NCBI GenBank assembly: GCA_964247055.1
Contig: OZ176052.1
Span: forward strand, 7,750,001 to 7,814,000
Direction: 5' to 3'
Length of the DNA stretch: 64,000 nucleotides
Origin: Paragordius varius
Taxonomy: Eukaryota > Nematomorpha
Shown here: piece after piece, positions 1 to 13,500 of the stretch
How the letters are laid out: every line of letters starts with the position of its first letter
Position numbering within the stretch: the first letter of the stretch is position 1
Program-made: the position numbers and the translations under genes
Notes under the pieces: model-generated
What the model saw: the letters and a program-made list of their open reading frames with translations, nothing else
What the model was told of the DNA's origin: nothing
Databases searched by the model: none

Positions 1-66
1 TTGTGTTTTTATTATAATTTGTTAATTGATGGAAATGTATTTAAATATATGTTGTGGTATATTTAG

Positions 67-465
67 GGTCTTGAAACAACACGCCGTTTTTTGCTGGAAT
101 GGATGTCTTTTACTCACAGATACATTCCGTTAGGGATTTTAGAAAAGGTTCCATCTACCATTGTTGAAACATATCCATATCACCATAACAACCATACTCA
201 ATTTAATGCGGAATGTATTAAGCTTTTCAATGAGGAAAATGATATTAGGGGACTAGCAAATCATAAGTATATTGGACCTGTAACGATTAATACCAGAACC
301 CCCTTTCGTCACGCTCAATATGGGAGAACGGATCTTGAACAATTGCTTTCAAGTTCTGATTGTAAGGATTGGATAAAAGTTACAGAAATGCTTTTGGGCC
401 CTGTTCCCATTGATTTTAACTTTTTACCAAAGCACAAGTCTAACTCGTATGAAAGCAATGGCTAA
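67..465 (+). CDS. DUS3L: tRNA-dihydrouridine(47) synthase DUS3L, C-terminal exon (partial)
   Basis: This is the last exon of a cytosolic/nuclear flavoenzyme that reduces uridine 47 in the variable loop of tRNA to dihydrouridine. It opens after an acceptor (tttag, ends at 66) and reads from the first codon: [10 protein letters not shown], then [13 protein letters not shown], then [16 protein letters not shown] and finally [11 protein letters not shown] before TAA. Those blocks match the C-terminal end of animal DUS3L proteins, including the almost invariant FLPKHKANSY tail. The TIM-barrel catalytic domain and the N-terminal CCCH zinc fingers lie upstream, outside the window. An insertion-like stretch (about residues 55-85, [16 protein letters not shown] and following) is longer than I expect from the vertebrate protein. 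A polyadenylation signal follows 40 nt after the stop. The identification rests on several co-linear motifs and is secure. Confidence 0.9.
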   Translation, partial: GLETTRRFLLEWMSFTHRYIPLGILEKVPSTIVETYPYHHNNHTQFNAECIKLFNEENDIRGLANHKYIGPVTINTRTPFRHAQYGRTDLEQLLSSSDCKDWIKVTEMLLGPVPIDFNFLPKHKSNSYESNG

Positions 466-505
466 TTCACAAAATTCTCCCTTATTGTAAACACGTTGTG
501 CATAT

Positions 506-511
506 AATAAA
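506..511 (+). promoter_or_regulatory. polyadenylation signal of DUS3L
   Basis: Canonical AATAAA 40 nt downstream of the DUS3L stop codon, with T-rich sequence after it. Its position suits a short 3' UTR. Confidence 0.6.
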
Positions 512-2001
512 TTTTTCATTATAATATTTTATGTAGGTTTTTTTGTGATATAAAGTATATAATTAAGATTCACACTTTAAAATTATAGGTAATAAATTAA
601 AAAGAAATTTTTTTAAAATTATACCTAATAAAAACAAAATTATCAGTTAACATTTTGTGGTTAAATGTCAATTGAGAGAAAAAAATTATTAGAAACCTAC
701 ACAATACTAAATTAATTTTTATTTTTAAAATTGGATCAACTTAGATTAATTAAACTTGACGGCTAGTAAAAATATATTGGTTACTTCAGAGGTTTTGTAA
801 TAAACATTACAAAAAATTAACCTATTATTATATCGCAGCCTAAAATTTGAATTTTGCCATAATTATGTAGAAAATGCGTTATAAGAATTTTTGACTGGTA
901 AAGAAAGGAAATTAGCCAATTTACTTTTTCTAATATTAACATTATTTATACGTCAAATTTAAAAACAACCATAGGGTGGCATCCGATCGGTTATGAATAG
1001 AGCCATAAATGCAGGTGACGGTCTTTATCTTATAAATAATTAGCCAAAAACCACCAATATATGTTGATCATGTTTAAAGCTTTATGAAAATAAGGTATAA
1101 AACATCAATAAATTATTTCTTATTAATAAATTTTGCTCTATTAAAACCAATAATTTGAACGGCTAACTACTTAATGGCCAAAACTTGGCAAATTAATAGA
1201 TAATAATAGTAAAATAGGCAATCGGTAAGCATGCATATTAAAAATCTTCTCCACTAAAGGCATGACACCATAATATTCAGTTTTAATTTTAAAATAGAAA
1301 TTTGTGAGGAAATGTAAAAATTTGAATAAAAGTGGGTGTCAAAAACGTTAAGTTACACTCTGACTCTAATTTTTTGAATTATATAACTCAATAGCTGAGA
1401 TGGAGAAACAATAAAGATATGATTTTTTAATCAAACAAAAATTAATTTTTATAAGTTTTAAGGCTTATTAAATATTTTAGTAACCTAATTTAGTTGTTTA
1501 TATTTTTCCATCTTAGGGTAAACGGGTTAATCACATGTTATAATACAAAAAGTTAAATAAATCATTTGCAAAAATTAGTGTTATTAGACAACACGGATAT
1601 TTTATATTATTTTGCAAGCTTTAGCCAATTTTTTTTATAAAGAAAATTCTTCAAAATCGGACAGGTGCCTAAAATCAGTTTTTGGAGTTCATCCACCTTA
1701 TATGCAGCATGGCCCCTAAATTTTTTATCTTTTTCATCGAATTCTGAAAAATGAATTTCCCCATCCAAAATTATTAAAAACAGACTCCAGTTTAAAGTCT
1801 ATGGATATAAATTTGATAATTAAAAAAGTTACTCAATATGTTTTTATTGTATAATATAGCAAAAAAGGAATATCAATGATTTATCAATTAAGAATTAATC
1901 ACATTTATTATAGTCATTTATATGAATCATAGCTTTTGTTATACGTCATCAAACGCTTAACAATCACATTTTATTGCACATCGTTTTTACAATTTTCAAA
2001 A
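512..2001. other. intergenic, no gene seen
   Basis: AT-rich spacer between DUS3L and the Lys-rich protein gene. I see no conserved coding segment, MITE terminus or RNA gene in it. The promoter of the downstream gene presumably lies in its last few hundred bases, but no clear core element stands out. Confidence 0.5.
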
Positions 2002-2718
2002 ATGGAAAACATACAAAAGAATTACACCCCAAATTACATAAAAAATGCAACTGTAGCGCCAAACATCGTATCCAACCATGTAAACTGGTACGAAGGCTGG
2101 GCAGATAATGAAATTTCTGAACCTCATGACCCCAAAAATAAGGCCTGCTCTCCTTTAGCTTTCCAACAAGACTTTCCCACTACTAGTTTAACCTTGGAAA
2201 ATTTACTGCATGATGGGGAGCCAACTATTAGTAGCGTTGCTCAAACTGGAGATTTAATCAATTTCAGTTTTAAATCAAGTGAAAAATGTGAGAATGTTAG
2301 CCCCTTTTTTAACAATATTTTAACGGACGGTAAATTTCCAGGGGCTGTTCAGGATTCCCAAATATTTGGGAATCCTATAGCATCTGCTTTCATTTCTGGG
2401 CCTTTAATGGGACCAAAGACTATATCCCAAAAAGGGAAACAAAAGAAAATTAAAACTGACAAAAAAACGCCTTTAAATGCAAAAAGAACGGTAGTCGAAA
2501 ATGTGCATCAATATGAACTCCGTTCGCCCCCTAAAATAAATTATTGCGATAGTCGTAAACGTGGATCTATCAAAAAAGGAGCCAAAAAGATTCCAAAAGT
2601 CAAGCCTTTAGCATCTAAAAAGAAATCGTTCACTAAAAAACTCACAAATTATCGGGCAACAAAATCCGCTAAGAAGGGAAAAATCTCAGTTAATATGAAG
2701 TGTCAAAGAAAAAACTAA
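2002..2718 (+). CDS. unrecognised single-exon gene, Lys-rich C-terminal tail
   Basis: Open frame of 238 codons from an ATG at 2002 in good initiation context (caaaATGG). The frame is open further upstream, but without an ATG. I do not recognise the family. The first 145 residues are mixed, Asn/Ser/Pro-rich and low in charge, with an aromatic patch (NWYEGWADNE) near residue 30. The last 90 are strongly basic, with Lys clusters such as KGKQKKIK, SRKRGSIKKGAKK and KKKSFTKKL that look like nuclear-localisation or nucleic-acid-binding tails. There is no signal peptide or membrane segment. Codon use and length are far from chance for such AT-rich DNA, and a polyadenylation signal follows. It may be a fast-evolving nuclear or chromatin protein or a lineage-restricted gene. 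An intronless retrocopy is another possibility. Function is unknown. Confidence 0.65.
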   Translation: MENIQKNYTPNYIKNATVAPNIVSNHVNWYEGWADNEISEPHDPKNKACSPLAFQQDFPTTSLTLENLLHDGEPTISSVAQTGDLINFSFKSSEKCENVSPFFNNILTDGKFPGAVQDSQIFGNPIASAFISGPLMGPKTISQKGKQKKIKTDKKTPLNAKRTVVENVHQYELRSPPKINYCDSRKRGSIKKGAKKIPKVKPLASKKKSFTKKLTNYRATKSAKKGKISVNMKCQRKN

Positions 2719-2849
2719 ATAATATTACCATTGTTTTAAAAAAGTGTCAATAGCTATTTTCGCATGCTTTTTCATTGTTTTATGCTATTAATATATGTTT
2801 GTATTTAAATACATATGATATTTACCTGTAGGTTATAATTGTACAAAAA

Positions 2850-2855
2850 AATAAA
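2850..2855 (+). promoter_or_regulatory. polyadenylation signal
   Basis: AATAAA, within a run AATAAATAAATAAA, 132 nt after the stop of the Lys-rich gene. Confidence 0.45.
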
Positions 2856-5800
2856 TAAATAAATGGTTTTGTATTTAGAATTTAAACATTTTATGTACAT
2901 ATATGGTGGCATAGATAAAAAGTTTAATTTATTCATATTTTCCAAAATTTATAGGAGGAAAGAGAAATTATTTGGTTGTAAATGTGTAAATTAAGGAATA
3001 ACTAGAAAAAAATGTATGTGGTCAAGTATAATTTATATTAAATTTTTGCCTAAATTGCAAGAAAAACAAAAAAAAGTTACCTTGACACCCATGTTAATTT
3101 ATTTATGGACCAAAGAATTACCCTTATAACCAATAATGATTCTCTTGACTGCAAAATTGTTTTATTATGCATATTCTTTAGCGTCTACAACAAAAAAATG
3201 TGTTTACTATTTTAAGGTAAAGAAATTTCCAGACATAAGTACCTTTTTAACCTATATATTATTATTCAGCTGTTCTCATACACATTCATGTTAATTAAAT
3301 CCAAAAAATTTTTTTATAAATTATTATTATGAATAAAGTGTTAAAATATGAGAAATTTTTGTGCAAAACTGAAATAGACTTGTAATTTTACAAATTAATT
3401 TTGTATGTTTTATTAATCTTACAGTGCAGTAAAGAGCAATGTTATTGGTTATAAATAGATTAAAATGTAAAAAAAACAAAATTATTACTTTCTAAACATA
3501 TACTTAATTTTTTCATTCACCAAAAAAAGATAACCATAATTAATGATATTTCTCCTTAAAATATTGTGTAATATTGTGAAATAACCCTTCATTAAATAAA
3601 TCATTAAAATATTTTAAATAGGTAATATCGGAACGGGAATCGTATATAAATACTTTATAAAACAGAGAATACGAAATCTTAATTCCGCTATAACTGTCTC
3701 AAATTAGAGAGACCAATAATTTTTGAGCATTAGTCAAAATAGATATATGACTTAATAAATAAGTATATCTCAAGGAATAATTCAGATATGTTTATTCATA
3801 CTAAGACATACTTTTTAATCCCCAGATAATCAATTCTATCAAAAGTAACTTTATAATTGGACTTAAAATTAAGTGACTTTTTACAACATTTATATATTAT
3901 CTGTAGGTTCAATTATCTCTGATAATTTATGACAATATTATATCAAAAGGAAATCCACACACATTGGAATCCAAATATACTTTGCAAATATTTGATTTAA
4001 AAAAGATTTAGGATTTAAGAAATTTGACCTTTTAAAAATATTAAAAAATATTATAAATAATAAGAATTAGCCTTAAAAAACTGTAAAAAAACTAAAAGTA
4101 TTAATCTAAAAATACAAAACAAAAATTTATGACTTTTTTATCTAATTCACACAAAAAAGTGTTGGTGATATTTTTATATTTTTCATCATATTAAAAATTC
4201 TATGCTAGTTGCCTTTTTCTTATTATTATAATTATAATTTTTTATAAGAAAAGTATTTTATCCATGATAATAATGTCACTATTAAATTATCGGCACAATT
4301 TTTAAGAATTGTTAAGCTCTATTAATCCCTGTTATAAAATTTATTTATTCTCTGTCAAATTCTATCACATCAGTTTTTTTACAAAATATATATCGAATAA
4401 AAAATTTAATATTTGATTTTCGTCATTTATTATTCAAAATTTAGCCAAGGTATTTACATTTTGATATTTTCAAGTTTTTATAAGTTATTTATAAAAAAAG
4501 AACAATATTGAAACCAGTATTTAGATTTATTTTATTTAAACTTGTGGTTAAAAAAATTTTTTATATTAAACACCTTCAATGGTTATTTAGCGTTCACTGA
4601 TTTTTTGGAAATTTGCTTTTATTTTTTATATAAATTTTTATCACCTTAGAGAGAGCTCTCCCCTCCCTTCTTTAATAATAATTGTGGGGAAAATAATTCT
4701 TTTTTGAGAAAAAATAAAATTGGATTAAATTCAAATTAATCTTCGTATAATTTCATATTTTTTGACAAGTGAATTTAAGTAAAATGTAAATCAATTTTAA
4801 TTTCCATTATTTTTGGCTCATAACCCAAAATACCAAAATGTTGACGTGTAATCAATCTTAAAAGGAAATTTAAGAAGGACTTATTTAGCCTTTTTATCTA
4901 CCTAAGGTTAAACCTCTAGACACAATTTATAATTTTTATAAACTTTTATTTATATACTCACTCAGTCGATAGGTATTTAAAGCATTTTTATATCAAATAG
5001 ACTAATTTTAATATGTTATCATAATATAATTTACCTGCAAATTACACGCTCAATCAGAGTTCATATTTGGTTTTTTTCATTATAATTTGTAAAATAAAAA
5101 AACCTTATCGTTAGGTTAGCTAGCTTAGTACACAAAAATAAAGACTAATTGATTAGTTTACGTGTTTTACAATATATATCTACCTATAGTATATATCATT
5201 TTTTATTTAATCTTATTGTTATCCAACAAAATCTTATTAGAAACATGAACGCGTTTGTCAAATATACTTTTCATTGGGGAAATGATTAGACATTTTTGGG
5301 ATTTAATTATAATGTATCCCAGTATTAAAATATTGTTAAATCTCACCTCGCATTACTATATATTAATGATTTTGGATAATGAAATGGTTAAGAAGCAGCA
5401 TCATATTGTGTTTATCAATAACAGAAAAAATTCGAAATATTTAACATATTTTTAATAATAATATAGTTAAAGTATGCATAATCGTGAAAACAAGTGTTTG
5501 TATTCTGTTTGTTTCTTACTAAATATCATTCTATAATTTCCTATCCTTTCGAAAAATCAAGGTAAACCAAAATATATTAATTACAATCAAAGATATTAAA
5601 AAATATATTTTAATAGCGTCGTCATATTTTTTATTAACTAATTATCCGTCCGTATATTATATGCTATGTATATGTTTGGCAATGATGAATTACCTCAACA
5701 TTTGATTCTAATTTTTATCTTGAAATTTTGAATCCGGTTAATTGGTAATGTTATTGATATTGCGACAGTGTTTTGATGACAATAAATATAAATGTATATA

Positions 5801-7900
5801 TGAAATAATTTTTTTTAAATTTTAAATTTTTAAAAAGCTATAAAGATTACAAGCAATAATGACATTTTAAGGGTTTTGGGTTTAGTTCTGCCTCTTTTTT
5901 AAAAAATTATAATAAAATAAAACCAGCTTCTGCAGTTTTGGCTGGAAAACCAATTTTATAAAATATTTCAAAGTAATGCAATTGAAATATCATTGGAATT
6001 GGTACAGGATATTTTATTAAAACTTTGCGACATATTATTTCTTACGAAAAAATTGAATACAAATTTGCTTGTTCTTTCCTTTATTATTATCAACCCAGGA
6101 CGCGGGTGCCATTCAAGTTTTAAACTACAGTTTTAAATACTAATATTTTACGCATTTCATTAGTGATTTAATCCCAAATGATAAATTTCAAATCATTTTT
6201 TCTAAATCTATATTACTGACTGAAATTTTAAATAATAAATATGCCAAATTATGTAGAAAATAGTAATGAATCTCTAAATCGGCAAATCAAAATTGTAGTA
6301 TTTTAAAAAAAGAGAATAATATTTTTGGTTTTTAACTTAAAAATTGGCTAGGAAACGTAAATAGATTCAATTGGTTGTATTCTACTTAAAGTCCATCATT
6401 TAATATCCATAAACCAAATTTTGATTTTCTCAAATCAACGGGCTGTCAGGCAATTACTTTCTAATTTATTCTCATTATATTTTGCGCAAATTGTAGCTAT
6501 TATAATGGAATCTGTTTCGTTTTTGTTTATCAATTTTTATTTAAATATGAATATTAAAAAAATATGTAACAATCCAAATTTTTTTAAAGCTGCGAAAGTA
6601 AATTTTTATTTGGAAATATATATTAATCCAGGTAAAAAGCGGAGCTTGCTTAAATTATATAGCCGATTCGACATACAAGAAATCGGAAATCGGTTTTAAA
6701 TAAGAATTTCTATAATATTTATTTTGACTCTTAAAACAGATAGTAGGATTAATAAATTGTTAGTATATAAAACACTTGGGAATTAATTACAACAAACGCC
6801 GAATATTCCATTGATAATAAATTTATTACGTGGTTGACTTTTTTGGAGGCAAGGTGTCATCATTTATGAGTGAACTTTATAAATAACTACTTTTTTATCT
6901 TTACTGTCAAAATTTTTTTTATACATTTTTAACTCACCATATCCTGTTTCATATAGTTTATAGTTTCAAAAACTAACCGTATTTAATCATAAAATACCCA
7001 AATTGTGTTTAGTAACACATTTTTATGACTATTATGTATAATTAAAAAAATATCTCTCTATCTACCCAACATGAATGAGTTTACAAAATGTTCATAAAAT
7101 ATACTATAAATTAATTAATTATCCAAAATAAATTCCAACGTAAACCGTTAGATTTTACAAAGAGCCAAAGTTTATGGAAATTTTTAAAGTACCTTTTGCC
7201 GTTGAAAAAAAGAGTTAAATTTACCTTAATAGCACCAGACAATAAAAGCTAACTCATTTTAATAAGCCCCCCTGTGTTATATGGAATTTTATTTGTCTAA
7301 CTCTACAATAATAGTAGGAAGTTTGATTTTATACCCCCATTTAAATGTTATGTATGGTTATATGCTAGCAATTTAGTATTAGATTGGTGTTATTTTATTT
7401 TGCCTAGAATATTTTTACAAATACTTGAAATGTTTAGCATTAATATTAAATTTATTATATATTTTGGTAATTAAGCTTTTTTTTATTTTATTTTATTATA
7501 ATAATGTAATATTATAATTAAGGAGTTCCGTTGATAAATTTTTGACAAAAATACACTCCAGAGGTTGGTTTTGGGAAATAATTTGTGCTTATTTTTTAAT
7601 TTCCAATTTTTGCCTGTAAGATAATATATTTTATGAAATCTGAAAAAAACTATCCACTTTTTTATACCTAGTCGTGAAAAATATTTTTGATTCGAACTTT
7701 TAAAGAAGTACTTACAAACAATAAATTTTGGTTGAGATACGATATGTTTTTAGATACCACTTTAGAGCAAAATTGATATAGATGTAAATCATTTCATGTA
7801 GTAAATATATGAGGCTTTTAACATATATAAATTTATTTATTGGGATTTTTGTTTTAGTTTGCAGAACTTTATATGGAAATCGCAACCTAAATATTAACAA
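2856..7900. other. 5 kb intergenic stretch, no gene seen
   Basis: Very AT-rich. A few open frames of 60-90 codons (for example 5255-5455 and 6421-6699) start at non-ATG codons or have no recognisable protein character, and I do not call them genes. I found no paired terminal inverted repeats here. The promoter and any 5' untranslated exon of the CRIM1-like gene would lie at its right end. Confidence 0.5.
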
Positions 7901-8216
7901 ATGCATCCGAAATTTTCATACAACTTTTTTACCTATAAATCTCTACTAAAAATCATAATATTTATTCTGGCAACATTCACCAAAGATGAATTAATCATCA
8001 ATTGTTCAGACCTTTCAGTCAACAATAAATCTGAATCAAATTTTCTCCAATTCCAACCTGTGTGCCGTTTTAATCGATTAACTAAATTTTCTTCCAATTT
8101 CGATCATTGTCCTCGCCCTCTAATTACAAAATGCGATGAAAATCACACTCTCAATTACAATGGGATGACTTGTTGTCCTGACTGTATTGAACAAAATGCC
8201 GAGTACCTTTTTATTT

Positions 8217-8250
<34 letters not shown>

Positions 8251-10479
8251 ATATGGCATCAATAGAGTCAAATATGATTGGAAGGTATATTATTAAAATG
8301 TTGGAGTAACTACACATCTGAATAGAGTATTGTCCGTTACATTTTAATTTTACTATTTTTGGTTAAAGGTGGTGAAAGGACCTTTAGTATCGACACGTCT
8401 ATAGTGCAAGTTTGTTTGGAGTTTTTAGCGAAAATTCATAAATTATTGATTATTTAAAGCAAATACAGTTTGGAAGGGAAGTGGTAATTATCGCTAATAA
8501 CTAAAGGGCGTAAGGGGTGGGCAAAGTAAGTGCGAATCAAGATTTTAAAAAATAAATGGTAAAAAAAACTTTCTAATTACTTGTAGCAACAAGCCGTTTT
8601 CTTAATGAAGCGATGGAAACTTTTCAAGTTAGTTAATTATGAAATATTTTTAGATTCTTAAAAAATAGCAGCATATTAACATTGGTAGAGACAGCTATCA
8701 TATACAAGAAAATTTTTTATGCTATTCACAATTTTGAAAAACGTAAAACGACTTGATGGTGCGATCCCATCAAAAAAACATTGAGAAAGATTTTTGTCAA
8801 AAAATTAACTGATGATATTATATTTCCTTGATGCAAAAAATCATTAAAAAGATTGTATTAACCAAAAAACCCATTCTTCCATTAGCGTACATTTTTATTA
8901 TGCATCAATTGTGTTAATAATTTTTCTATATTTTATAAATATATTGAAAATTTAAGCTTTACTCCGTATTTTAATATTTTAGCTACAACACTGATCATCA
9001 GCTGTTTGGCACATTTAATATGACGTTTGACCCCCAATTTTTTCGAATTTTAAAAGCAACCGAATCTAATTTTTTAATAGTAAATTTAAGTCAATTTTAA
9101 TGTGTTTCATTTTTATATATGTAAATAAGATTAAATTATTTCCGTAAAAATAATATAAAATTTATTTTAAACACCTTTGTATCAAAACTTGACACATATA
9201 CAAATAAGCAAAAAAACTCTAAAATGGAGATAAGATATTTAGCTCATGACACCTTCTTACCAAATTTTGAAAAGCATTATTAACCTTTAAATAATTGCTA
9301 ATGCAGAAAACCAAGGACCAACGGGAAACAGTTCTTGGATACCTTGAGTTAGATCCAGATCTATTTCTAAAAAAAATTTTTGGGACAGTTTTAAATATTG
9401 AACCGTTACTTATGGAATTTAAGACTTATTGTAAAGTTTAGTTCCATAGTGTTTCACATTTTAAAGCCTTAATGTGACAGGACATTACGATAATAATCCA
9501 GCAGATGGCAGAAAATTTTATAAGGTGCATAGCTAATTAAACATCATTTGAGTTTACGTTAAAACCCTAAATTGTTGTATATAGAGGTGAAAACTTAAAT
9601 GCAGTTTTATTATCATGTACGTTTTTTAGATTAACATACTGGTTTTTAATATTTAGGCTTAGCTTTGAAAAATATTAGCACAATAATTATTATGATTATT
9701 TATAATTTAATTATTAAGGAATTCAATCTAAATTTTAAGTTTAGTTAATGCTATTTTTTTCAGGTATCTTATATCAAATTGTTTTCGGAATATCGATTTT
9801 GAAGGGGTTTCTACGATTAGATTTAGATTAGTAAGGAAATATTGTTTTGCAAAGGATTGATTCTGAATACATTATAAATACGGGAAATTCAAACCTGAGT
9901 TGTCTATAATCTCTTAATATCTCTAGAAAACGGATATTTATTTAAATAAAATAAGAAACTAACCTTGGGCAAAAAACGGCTATTTTACCACAAATTTTAT
10001 AATCAAACATTTTTAAGCTAAATATATTTGGGTAATGTGAAGCTAGATGTTTTTATTATGTGTTATTAGTAACTTCTAATCATTTATTTTTAGAGAATGC
10101 CAAGTTAAATTCGTAAGTATTCATCAAAATGAACTGGGTTTCGTAATAGAAAAAAGATGTAAATTTCAAAATGAGGTAAGAAATAACGAAATAAACAATG
10201 AAGGATTAATATGTGTGGTAGAATTCAAACCTCAACAAATTCCGGCTATTCATAACGTGGGAAAATGCTTCAAACCATGTAATTATATCATAAATATATT
10301 TTAAAATATATTTGATAGAAGACAAAACAAAATTTCAAAAAGCATATAAAATATTTTGACAATAAAAATTTTGATTTTACAACAATTATTTTTTTGGCGT
10401 AAATAAAGGATAACGGGCTGAATCCCAACATCAATTTTTTTTAACTACTTTAAATTTTTGTTTTAACTTAACAAATTTG

Positions 10480-10518
<39 letters not shown>

Positions 10519-13500
10519 TCAATAGTACTTTTATGATAACTTTTTAAAATAGCTGAGTTAATGAAACTATTCGATTCTCAAGCTTGCAATAATAAACGCC
10601 AACGAATTAGCATATATGGTTGTAACATTGATTTACAGGAAAATAGCATACAAAAATATATATGCCGATGCCACAATGTTACGTTGTGTCAGGAAACAGA
10701 CATTCATAACTCTAATCTCCATCCTATAAATCAATTTAAAACGTTACATGAATGCCAAATTTTTTTGGGTCAAATGCAAAATTACCGATATATAGATGAC
10801 AATACAAACAATATTTATGCCCATTATGGGAATCCATTGCGGCATATTAATCAAGGTTAGCTCCTATCAAACTTTTTTAATTTCTTTTTAAATATATATA
10901 TATATATATATTTAAAATAAACACTTTTAGAGTAGATTTTTTTCTATAGCGTTGATTTTGATGGTGTAATACCTTGATAAAAGTTTCATTGATGCAGGCT
11001 TAATAGTTAAAATTATAGATAACTAGTATTGTGATATAAAGTAAGAATTCATCTTAATAGTGTTTGGACTCTATAAGATATTGGATTAGTAAAATTATTT
11101 TCACGTCTGTGTTTAATTTCAAAACTTGTCAAAAATTGCAACTTACGCTGGCAACAAAAAAAATCTGACAAATTTATATCGTTATTACTACATTTTTATC
11201 TTGGTGTCAAGCCAGAATCACGTGAAACGAGGATTTGATATTTGAAAACCGGCCCGATGTGATTCACACCGGTTCCATTTTTATATTTTGATAATCCAAA
11301 ATATCGTCCTCATAACTATTTTGCCAAAAAAAGATATAATAGTTCTACAAAATGGTAAAAATTTAACAACAAAGACCATTTTAATAATAATAATTAAAAC
11401 AAAATCGCTACGCAATTTTTTAAAAATATTATAATTTAAACTTTTACTCCTTTATTTCGTATGGTAAAATTTAAATATGAGGCAAATAAAAAATTTAATT
11501 GGCACGATTCCATTCCTTCGTCTATCAAAATTTTGATGGCCCCACCAGTGTTGAAAGTTTAGTTAGCATTTTTAACATGGTTCGAAGCCCTGTTATATAA
11601 TATATAAACAAGATTTAGCATAAATTAATTAAAATGTCAAAAAAATAAAAATTATTTTTTATAAAAAATAAAATAACATCAATTATGCAAATTTTAGGGC
11701 CATATTTCAAAATTTTTGTAGTTTATCCATTTATATTATGAAATTTATAAAAAATATTTTTTATAATAATTTCATTTTTTATGAAAACTTGTTAAAAATT
11801 CGCACATAATTCAAAATATTTTTTTGATGAAGATAGGAGACACAATTAAAAAAAACAATTTATAAAATTCTAAATTATAATATTTTGTGGCATTAGTCTA
11901 AACAGTATGCATTTTGATGGTTTCTTATTTCACACTATAGTAGGGGGCAATTCGCGACACAGGAATGTATTGAAAAAACAACAAAATGTTGAATAAACAA
12001 TTATTTTCTTTCTTTTTTCCATACACTCCAGTGTTGGAAATTGCCCTACTATAGTGTGAATAAGCAACCATTAAAATGCATACTGTAATTATTATTTAAT
12101 ATTTTACATTTATGGTTTTATTTATTTAAGATTCTTTTACTACTCTTACCTAACCCTGACAAAATTTTGGCATCTATTTTCAAAAAAATATCAAAGTAAC
12201 ATATGAGTGAGTAAATATGTCAAACATGTTTGACATTTATTTATGGATAAAACCACAAACTCATAAAAATAAATCATTTTTATTATTTAATATAATTTGG
12301 ATTTATTTTAAAAGAGATGTGTTTTATACTGTAGACGACGGGGTTTGCATCAACTTATCTTTCACACCATGCTGTGTGCGTAGCGTAATTGATAATATTT
12401 TACATGTCAGAAATGTGTATAATATAATTTTTGCATAAATTAAAATTGTGGGACACATCTCAAAAAAATAAGAAAAGGAAAAAATTCTACCTAAAAAAAT
12501 GACGATGATAATAAATCAATTAAGAAGTTGAGGGCATATTTTGAATATCTAAGAATCATCCAAAATATATTTGATTTATTTAAAATTTTCTCAACCTTAA
12601 TAATTTATGTTTGACTTGTTTTTATTATTAAGTAAAAAACACGAAGAAAATAGGTGTTAAAGGTTTTTCAGACGCCAGCACGATGGTTAATTTATGTCTC
12701 TTGCAGAGTTGGACAAAAACTAAGCAACTAAATACTACGTCTTACAAATTGAATTAATTTTTTATTAAAAATAAATGGGTAGGTGGGGGCATAGGTTTGT
12801 GGTATATCAATACTATAAAAGTAGTATAAGTTGAGAAATTTTAAGAAAACGAAAAGAGCTTCCTATGTACACCGAGAAATATTTTTACTTAAAATTTATA
12901 ATTAATATTTAATTATCATAATTTTATATACAGTAGCGTATGGTATAAAATAGTTGGTCCTAAAATTAAATGAACAAAATTATTGTTAAAGTAGAGGGGA
13001 ATACGTTTAATATCAACCATTTTTTGTTTTTTTAACACAAAATACTGTAATACTATATATATATATATATATATATTAGTTTGACCTGAGATTATTTATG
13101 TTTACAAGGCCCCAAAATTTATTATATTTAAATAAATTTTTTTGATCTGTTTTATATAGGTAACCAAAATTATATGAAACTTTTTAATTGATTTGTACCA
13201 TTTCAAACAGAAAATAAGAGAGCATTAAATATTGTTGATGATAAAACATGTCCCACCGATTCCACATATGCCTATGTTGCGAATAAAAAATCATTCATGT
13301 GCCAATGTAATATGTCCCGATGTCCAGAACGGAATACGGCTTGTGATACCAAGCCTCGTAAAAATTATCAAATTATTGAGCTAAAACCTGCAAATCCGGA
13401 CCGACCTGGAAAATGTTGTCCCATATACGAATGCTTATACGAAAAGAATGGTGATGAAAAGTTGTCATCAAACAATGATGATACCACTTCATCGAGTGTG

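Noticed and set aside
5255-6699. Two open frames of 66 and 92 codons
   Set aside because: Both begin at TTG, have no homology that I recognise and no flanking signals.
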